This document shows positions 1 through 5,535 of a stretch of DNA of 5,535 nt, one piece after another. A model generated the notes under the pieces. That model saw only the letters and a program-made list of their open reading frames with translations. It made no database searches and was not told the DNA's origin. Position 1 is the stretch's first letter. Every line of letters begins with the position of its first letter. Source of the stretch: Lachnospiraceae bacterium (GTDB taxonomy: Bacteria; Bacillota_A; Clostridia; Lachnospirales; Lachnospiraceae); the NCBI GenBank assembly GCA_017632755.1, contig JAGBQU010000121.1:1-5535 (forward strand). Reading direction: 5' to 3'. Position numbers and translations under genes: made by a program.

Positions 1-468
<468 letters not shown>

Positions 469-602
469 TCATCGGTACTCACATAATCGTTACTAATGTG
501 TTCGTGCGGTTTTCAAAAATCCCGTATCCGAGTCTATCGTATATCGTGAAAATGGAATCCCAACACTAATTAGTCTTTTATTGTGGTACATGCAAAATCA
601 GA

Positions 603-1022
603 TTATTTTGCAGCTTTTGGTCTCTTAGCGCCATATTTGGAGCGAGCCTGCTTTCTGTTAGCGACTCCAGCAGTGTCAAGTGTACCACGGATAACGTGAT
701 ATCTTGTACCGGGTAAGTCTTTTACTCTTCCGCCTCTGATCAGAACAACGCTATGCTCCTGTAAGTTGTGACCTTCACCCGGAATATAGCTTGTAACCTC
801 GATTCCGTTGGAAAGACGAACTCTGGCAATCTTTCTAAGAGCTGAGTTAGGCTTCTTCGGTGTAGCAGTTTTTACAGCTGTACAAACACCTCTCTTCTGC
901 GATGCAGAAACATTGGTTGCTTTCTTCCTCAGAGAGTTGTAACCCTTCTGAAGAGCAGGAGCTGTAGATTTCTTCTCTGCTGTCTGGCGACCCTTTCTTA
1001 CTAATTGGTTAAATGTTGGCAT
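603..1022 (-). CDS. rpsL: 30S ribosomal protein S12
   Basis: S12 sits at the 30S decoding centre, where it monitors codon-anticodon pairing and affects fidelity and streptomycin sensitivity. The 139-residue ORF is complete and full length for a Firmicute S12. It starts [13 protein letters not shown] and has the extended N-terminal segment (residues about 11-43) that makes it longer than the 124-residue E. coli protein. It contains QKRGVCT, the [11 protein letters not shown] loop (54-64), [17 protein letters not shown], the RVKDLPG loop (99-105) and the basic end [14 protein letters not shown]. Lys56 and Lys101 match E. coli Lys43 and Lys88, the usual resistance positions, and both are wild type. 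Asp102 matches the residue that RimO methylthiolates in E. coli. The ATG has GAGGTGA upstream. It is first in its transcription unit, behind its own promoter and followed by rpsG. Confidence 0.99.
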   Translation of the reverse strand: MPTFNQLVRKGRQTAEKKSTAPALQKGYNSLRKKATNVSASQKRGVCTAVKTATPKKPNSALRKIARVRLSNGIEVTSYIPGEGHNLQEHSVVLIRGGRVKDLPGTRYHVIRGTLDTAGVANRKQARSKYGAKRPKAAK

Positions 1023-1028
1023 TCTTTT

Positions 1029-1035
1029 TCACCTC
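1029..1035 (-). promoter_or_regulatory. rpsL ribosome binding site
   Basis: GAGGTGA on the minus strand, 6 nt before the ATG at 1020-1022, matches the extended Firmicute Shine-Dalgarno AGGAGGTGA at its last seven positions. It lies about 20 nt downstream of the leader stem-loop, outside the predicted paired region, so it should be accessible. Confidence 0.85.
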
Positions 1036-1054
1036 GTTTCATATTATTTTTGTT

Positions 1055-1087
1055 GCACACACAAAAAGAATGCATTTTTGTGCACGC
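1055..1087 (-). promoter_or_regulatory. 5'-terminal stem-loop in rpsL leader RNA
   Basis: The arms 1075-1087 and 1055-1067 form a continuous 13-bp RNA stem, GCGUGCACAAAAA with UUUUUGUGUGUGC, that includes three G-U pairs. The 7-nt loop UGCAUUC lies at 1068-1074. The stem begins at the predicted transcription start, so the mRNA would carry a paired 5' end. The bases after the stem (AACAAAAATAATATG) contain no T tract, so it is not an attenuator terminator. In Firmicutes, 5'-terminal stems are known to protect mRNA from 5'-dependent decay. That role here is inferred. Confidence 0.6.
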
Positions 1088-1093
1088 TAAAAT

Positions 1094-1122
1094 AGTATAT
1101 CTAAACGCAAGTTCCTTGTCAA
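1094..1122 (-). promoter_or_regulatory. Strong SigA promoter of the rpsL-rpsG (str) unit
   Basis: On the minus strand the -35 box is TTGACA (1117-1122, a perfect match). A 17-bp spacer follows, then the -10 box TATACT (1094-1099, five of six). The expected start is about 7 nt further on, at the G at 1087 or the A at 1088. The leader would then be about 65 nt before the rpsL ATG. It lies just after the rpoC terminator and is correctly placed to drive the str genes independently of rpoBC. A G start would be compatible with GTP-sensitive initiation of ribosomal genes, but this is not demonstrated by the sequence. Confidence 0.93.
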
Positions 1123-1132
1123 GCACTTCCGC

Positions 1133-1180
1133 AAAAAAAGCTGTAGCACATTTCAATTTCTCCATGCGCCACAGCTTTTT
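1133..1180 (-). terminator. Intrinsic terminator of the rpoB-rpoC unit
   Basis: Ten nucleotides after the rpoC stop, arm 1165-1180 (AAAAAGCTGTGGCGCA on the minus strand) pairs with arm 1135-1150 (TGTGCTACAGCTTTTT). All 16 positions pair, with two G-U pairs, around a 14-nt loop (1151-1164). The 3' side runs into seven consecutive Ts (1133-1139). The matching A run on the 5' arm makes the element roughly symmetrical, so it could also terminate plus-strand transcription (five Ts at 1176-1180). It separates rpoBC from the rpsL promoter. Confidence 0.94.
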
Positions 1181-1190
1181 CATCATTCGA

Positions 1191-4100
1191 TTACACTTCT
1201 TCGGTTACAACGACCTCTTCGTCGATTGAAATCTCTTCCGCATTGTCTTCAGCGACAAGTTCTTCTGTCACTTCCTCGATATCCTGATCAGTTTCCTCGG
1301 TATAATACTCCGGATTGAGGTCAAAAGTGAGCTCATCATCCATCTCTTTATCCGAGTCAAGCTTTACATTGCGGTAACGCTTCATACCGGTACCGGCCGG
1401 GATCAGCTTACCGATAATGACATTTTCCTTCAATCCGACAAGTGGATCGACCTTGCCCTTGATAGCTGCCTCCGTGAGAACCTTTGTGGTCTCCTGGAAG
1501 GATGCAGCGGAAAGGAAGGAATTCGTCGCAAGCGATGCCTTCGTGATACCCAGCATAACCTGCTTGCCCTCTGCCGGCTGTTTACCCTCTGCGATCAGTT
1601 CCTCATTCAGGTCTTCAAAATCCAGAACATCTACCAGAGATCCCGGCAGGAATTCCGAATCGCCATTGTTCTCGATGCGGATCTTCTTGAGCATCTGACG
1701 CACGATGACTTCGATATGCTTCTCAGCGATATCAACACCCTGCAGACGATATACTCTCTGTACCTCACGGAGCATGTAGTCCTGAACCGCGCGGATACCC
1801 TTGATCTTGAGAAGATCATGCGGGTTGACACTACCCTCTGTCAGCTCGTCGCCGGCCTCGAGTACCGTGCCATCCAAAATCTTGATACGCGAACCGTACG
1901 GGATCAGATAGGTCTTGCTCTCCCCTGTCTCCTCATTGGAGATGACGATCTCACGCTTTTTCTTTGAATCTTTAATGGTTGCCACACCGCCAAACTCAGC
2001 GATGATCGCAAGTCCCTTCGGCTTACGTGCCTCAAAGAGCTCCTCGACACGGGGAAGACCCTGTGTGATATCATCACCGGCCACACCACCTGTATGGAAG
2101 GTACGCATGGTAAGCTGTGTACCCGGCTCACCGATGGACTGTGCTGCGATGATACCTACAGCCTCACCAACCTGAACAGCTTCGCCGGTCGCCATGTTGG
2201 CACCGTAACATTTTGCACAGATACCAAGGTGTGAGCGGCAGGTAAGGATCGTACGGATCTTCACTTCTTCGATCGGCTCACCCTTTTCATTGACACCGAT
2301 GCTGAGGATCTTCTCCGCACGGCTGGGTGTGATCATGTGATTTGCCTTTACGATCACGTTTCCATCTTTATCCGAAATCGTTTCACAGGTATATCTGCCG
2401 GTGATACGATCCTTGAGACTCTCGATCGTCTCTTTTCCGTCCATAAAGGCTTTCACCTTCATGCCGGCGATCTCACTGCGGTTTTCACAGCAATCCACTT
2501 CTTTGATGATCAGCTCCTGTGATACATCGACCATACGTCTGGTAAGGTATCCCGAGTCAGCTGTACGAAGCGCTGTATCGGAAAGACCTTTACGCGCACC
2601 GTGTGCAGACATGAAATACTCCAATACATCAAGTCCCTCACGGAAGTTTGACTTGATCGGCAACTCGATCGTTCTACCTGTCGTATCTGCCATCAGACCA
2701 CGCATACCTGCCAGCTGTTTGATCTGCTGGTTGGAACCACGCGCTCCGGAATCTGCCATCATAAAAATATTATTGTACTGATCGAGTCCGTCGAGAAGCA
2801 CCTGTGTCAGCTCCTTATCGGTCTCGTTCCATGTCTCAACGACACTTCTGTAACGCTCTTCTTCGGTCACCAGACCACGGTTAAAGTTTCTGGTGATGCG
2901 GTCAACGGTCTGCTGTGCACGCTCGAGCATCTCTGCCTTCTGCGCCGGCACCGTCATATCCGAAATGGAAACGGTCATGGCAGCTCTGGTGGAATACTTG
3001 TATCCCATGGACTTGATATCGTCGAGTACCTCTGCCGTCTTGGTTGCGCCATGTGTATTGATTACTTTTTCAAGGATCTGCTTTAAGCCCTTCTTGCCGA
3101 CATGGAAATCGATCTCGAGCTTCAAAAAGTTCTCCGGAACAGATCTGTCGACAAAGCCGAGATCCTGCGGAATGATCTCATTCATGATAAAGCGGCCGAG
3201 TGTGGATTCCACATTGCCCGTGATCACTTCTCCATCCGCATTCGCCTTTGAGATCCTCACCTTGATACGGGAGTGCAGCGTGATCGCCTGATTCTCATAT
3301 GCAAGGATTGCTTCGTTCACATTCTTAAAGAACTTGCCTTCCCCAACAGCCCCCGGTCTCTCCTGTGTCAGATAGTAAATTCCAAGAACCATATCCTGGG
3401 AGGGAACGGCAACGGGACCACCGTCGGATGGCTTGAGCAGGTTGTTCGGTGACAGGAGCAGGAATCTGCACTCTGCCTGCGCCTCAACGGACAGCGGAAG
3501 ATGAACAGCCATCTGATCGCCGTCGAAGTCGGCATTGTATGCGGTACATACAAGCGGATGAAGCTTGATCGCCTTACCTTCGACAAGGATCGGCTCGAAA
3601 GCCTGAATTCCCAGTCTGTGAAGTGTAGGTGCACGGTTCAACATAACCGGATGCTCCTTGATCACTTCCTCGAGCACATCCCAAACGCTCGTATCCAGCT
3701 TTTCCACTAACTTCTTTGCATTCTTGATATTCTGTGAAATGCCTCTTGCAACCAGCTCCTTCATAACAAAAGGTTTGAAGAGCTCGATCGCCATCTCCTT
3801 CGGAAGGCCGCACTGATAGATCTTAAGTTCGGGACCTACCACGATAACGCTTCGTCCGGAATAATCCACACGCTTACCGAGCAGGTTCTGACGGAAACGT
3901 CCGGACTTACCTTTGAGCATGTCGGAAAGAGACTTAAGTGCTCTGTTACCCGGTCCAGTAACGGGACGTCCACGTCTGCCGTTATCGATCAGCGCATCTA
4001 CAGCTTCCTGCAGCATTCTCTTCTCATTGCGCACGATAATATCCGGCGCGCCGAGTTCCAAAAGTCTGTTCAGACGATTGTTTCTGTTGATGATACGGCG

Positions 4101-4895
4101 GTACAGATCATTCAGATCGGAGGTAGCAAAACGTCCGCCGTCAAGCTGAACCATTGGGCGAAGATCCGGGGGAATAACCGGAACCACATCAAGGATCATC
4201 CACTCCGGTCTGTTGCCGGATTCCCTAAACGCTTCTACAACCTCGAGACGCTTGATGATGCGGGCTCTCTTCTGTCCTGTTGATTCCACAAGTTCTTCTT
4301 TTAACTCAGCAGCTTCCTCCTCAAGGTCGATCGCCTCGAGAAGTTCCTTGATCGCCTCGGCACCCATGCCAACACGGAACTTGCTGCCAAACACTTCTCT
4401 GCCGTCCTGATACTCTTTCTCGGAGAGAACCTGCTTGTATTCAAAGTTGCTCTCGCCCGGATCAAGTACGATGTAGGATGCAAAATACAGAACCTTTTCC
4501 AGCACTCTCGGTGACAGATCGAGGATCAGCCCCATTCTGCTGGGGATTCCTTTGAAATACCAAATGTGGGAAACAGGAGCAGCGAGCTCAATGTGTCCCA
4601 TACGCTCTCTGCGGACATTTGCTTTGGTGACTTCCACACCGCATCTGTCGCAGACAACGCCCTTGTATCTGATCTTTTTATATTTTCCACAGTGACATTC
4701 CCAATCCTTGCTCGGTCCGAAGATCTTCTCGCAGAACAGACCTTCCCGTTCCGGCTTGAGCGTCCTGTAATTGATCGTCTCCGGCTTGGTCACCTCGCCT
4801 CTGGACCATTCTCTGATCTTTTCCGGCGATGCCAATCCGATCTTCATGGCATCAAATGTCATTGGCTGGTACACTTCATTATTTGTTTGTGACAT
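1191..4895 (-). CDS. rpoC: DNA-directed RNA polymerase subunit beta-prime
   Basis: Beta-prime is the catalytic subunit that, with beta, two alphas and omega, forms the core enzyme for all transcription. The 1234-residue ORF is complete. In order it shows: the N-terminal zinc ribbon (Cys67, Cys69, Cys82, Cys85); the clamp, with an acidic coiled-coil-like stretch around 180-225; the lid/rudder region and [17 protein letters not shown] (335-350); and the NADFDGD active-site loop, with Asp456, Asp458 and Asp460 binding the catalytic magnesium. Next come the bridge helix (about 755-790, [19 protein letters not shown]), the second zinc site (Cys802 or Cys803, then Cys886, Cys893, Cys896) and the trigger loop (about 909-950) with His934. 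No large insertion splits the trigger loop, unlike E. coli (1407 residues). A strongly acidic tail follows from about 1182. The ATG has AAGGAG 8 nt upstream. The gene follows rpoB after 20 nt and ends 10 nt before a terminator. Cys802-Cys803 replaces the more usual Cys-Gly. Confidence 0.99.
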   Translation of the reverse strand: MSQTNNEVYQPMTFDAMKIGLASPEKIREWSRGEVTKPETINYRTLKPEREGLFCEKIFGPSKDWECHCGKYKKIRYKGVVCDRCGVEVTKANVRRERMGHIELAAPVSHIWYFKGIPSRMGLILDLSPRVLEKVLYFASYIVLDPGESNFEYKQVLSEKEYQDGREVFGSKFRVGMGAEAIKELLEAIDLEEEAAELKEELVESTGQKRARIIKRLEVVEAFRESGNRPEWMILDVVPVIPPDLRPMVQLDGGRFATSDLNDLYRRIINRNNRLNRLLELGAPDIIVRNEKRMLQEAVDALIDNGRRGRPVTGPGNRALKSLSDMLKGKSGRFRQNLLGKRVDYSGRSVIVVGPELKIYQCGLPKEMAIELFKPFVMKELVARGISQNIKNAKKLVEKLDTSVWDVLEEVIKEHPVMLNRAPTLHRLGIQAFEPILVEGKAIKLHPLVCTAYNADFDGDQMAVHLPLSVEAQAECRFLLLSPNNLLKPSDGGPVAVPSQDMVLGIYYLTQERPGAVGEGKFFKNVNEAILAYENQAITLHSRIKVRISKANADGEVITGNVESTLGRFIMNEIIPQDLGFVDRSVPENFLKLEIDFHVGKKGLKQILEKVINTHGATKTAEVLDDIKSMGYKYSTRAAMTVSISDMTVPAQKAEMLERAQQTVDRITRNFNRGLVTEEERYRSVVETWNETDKELTQVLLDGLDQYNNIFMMADSGARGSNQQIKQLAGMRGLMADTTGRTIELPIKSNFREGLDVLEYFMSAHGARKGLSDTALRTADSGYLTRRMVDVSQELIIKEVDCCENRSEIAGMKVKAFMDGKETIESLKDRITGRYTCETISDKDGNVIVKANHMITPSRAEKILSIGVNEKGEPIEEVKIRTILTCRSHLGICAKCYGANMATGEAVQVGEAVGIIAAQSIGEPGTQLTMRTFHTGGVAGDDITQGLPRVEELFEARKPKGLAIIAEFGGVATIKDSKKKREIVISNEETGESKTYLIPYGSRIKILDGTVLEAGDELTEGSVNPHDLLKIKGIRAVQDYMLREVQRVYRLQGVDIAEKHIEVIVRQMLKKIRIENNGDSEFLPGSLVDVLDFEDLNEELIAEGKQPAEGKQVMLGITKASLATNSFLSAASFQETTKVLTEAAIKGKVDPLVGLKENVIIGKLIPAGTGMKRYRNVKLDSDKEMDDELTFDLNPEYYTEETDQDIEEVTEELVAEDNAEEISIDEEVVVTEEV

Positions 4896-4903
4896 CTATG
4901 GCA

Positions 4904-4909
4904 CTCCTT
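4904..4909 (-). promoter_or_regulatory. rpoC ribosome binding site
   Basis: AAGGAG on the minus strand lies 8 nt before the rpoC ATG (4893-4895), inside the 20-nt gap after the rpoB stop. The gap is too short for a promoter and holds no terminator, which supports co-transcription of rpoB and rpoC with possible translational coupling. Confidence 0.9.
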
Positions 4910-4915
4910 CCAATT

Positions 4916-5535
<620 letters not shown>

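Noticed and set aside
536..563. Possible internal promoter for rpsG (TTGGGA, 16 bp, TACGAT)
   Set aside because: Only four of six bases match in each box, with no extended -10. It is well within chance for an AT-rich spacer, so it is not listed as a promoter.
603..1022. Streptomycin-resistant rpsL allele
   Set aside because: The positions matching E. coli Lys43 and Lys88 (Lys56 and Lys101 here) and their surrounding loops are wild type.
1055..1087. rpsL leader stem as a transcription attenuator
   Set aside because: The T run lies within the stem rather than after it, and the sequence following the stem lacks a T tract, so it does not fit an intrinsic terminator.
1001..1186. Minus-strand ORF of 61 codons starting 4 nt after the rpoC stop
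   Set aside because: It spans the rpoC terminator, the rpsL promoter and leader, and runs into the rpsL start in another frame. It has no ribosome binding site, and its composition is explained by these regulatory elements.
1005..1229. Plus-strand ORF of 74 codons across the rpoC-rpsL gap
   Set aside because: It lies antisense to the rpsL start, promoter, terminator and rpoC end, shows no recognisable protein features, and its residues reflect the A/T tracts of those elements.
2401..3291. Long plus-strand ORFs (126 and 132 codons) inside rpoC
   Set aside because: They are antisense shadows of highly conserved rpoC. Their Ser/Arg/Ile-rich translations look like reverse-complement codon patterns, and no start signals were seen.

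Overview
This is ordinary core-genome DNA: the junction of the RNA polymerase (rpoB-rpoC) and streptomycin (rpsL-rpsG) operons of a clostridial Firmicute. All four genes lie on the minus strand, so transcription runs from high to low coordinates. Three features suggest a Lachnospiraceae-like (Clostridium cluster XIVa) organism: the Firmicute-type S12 with its longer N-terminal region, an RpoC of 1234 residues without the large trigger-loop insertion of proteobacteria, and acidic C-terminal tails on both RpoB and RpoC. The genus cannot be settled from this window.

Layout in transcription order: the last 205 codons of rpoB (entering at 5535, stop at 4916-4918); a 20-nt gap holding the rpoC ribosome binding site; complete rpoC (4895 to 1191); a 167-nt gap (1023-1190); complete rpsL (1022 to 603); a 182-nt gap (421-602); and rpsG from a GTG start at 420 to the window edge, lacking only about 16 C-terminal residues. 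The expected next genes, fusA and tuf, are outside the window.

The rpoC-rpsL gap holds most of the regulatory signal. Ten nucleotides after the rpoC stop is a near-perfect intrinsic terminator (16-bp stem and a seven-T tract). Ten nucleotides after that T tract is a near-consensus SigA promoter (TTGACA, 17 bp, TATACT). Its predicted transcript begins with a 13-bp stem-loop ahead of the rpsL ribosome binding site. The polymerase and ribosomal-protein units therefore look transcriptionally separated. The L7Ae-family gene found between rpoC and rpsL in Bacillus subtilis is absent.

The rpsL-rpsG gap is long for genes of one operon. It carries a compact GC-rich hairpin just upstream of the rpsG ribosome binding site and no convincing promoter or terminator. 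Together the genes supply the beta and beta-prime subunits of RNA polymerase and two 30S proteins, S12 (decoding centre) and S7 (3' domain assembly and E site). I found no mobile element, CRISPR array, tRNA, rRNA or unknown gene system. The points worth a second look are regulatory RNA and DNA structures in the two gaps.
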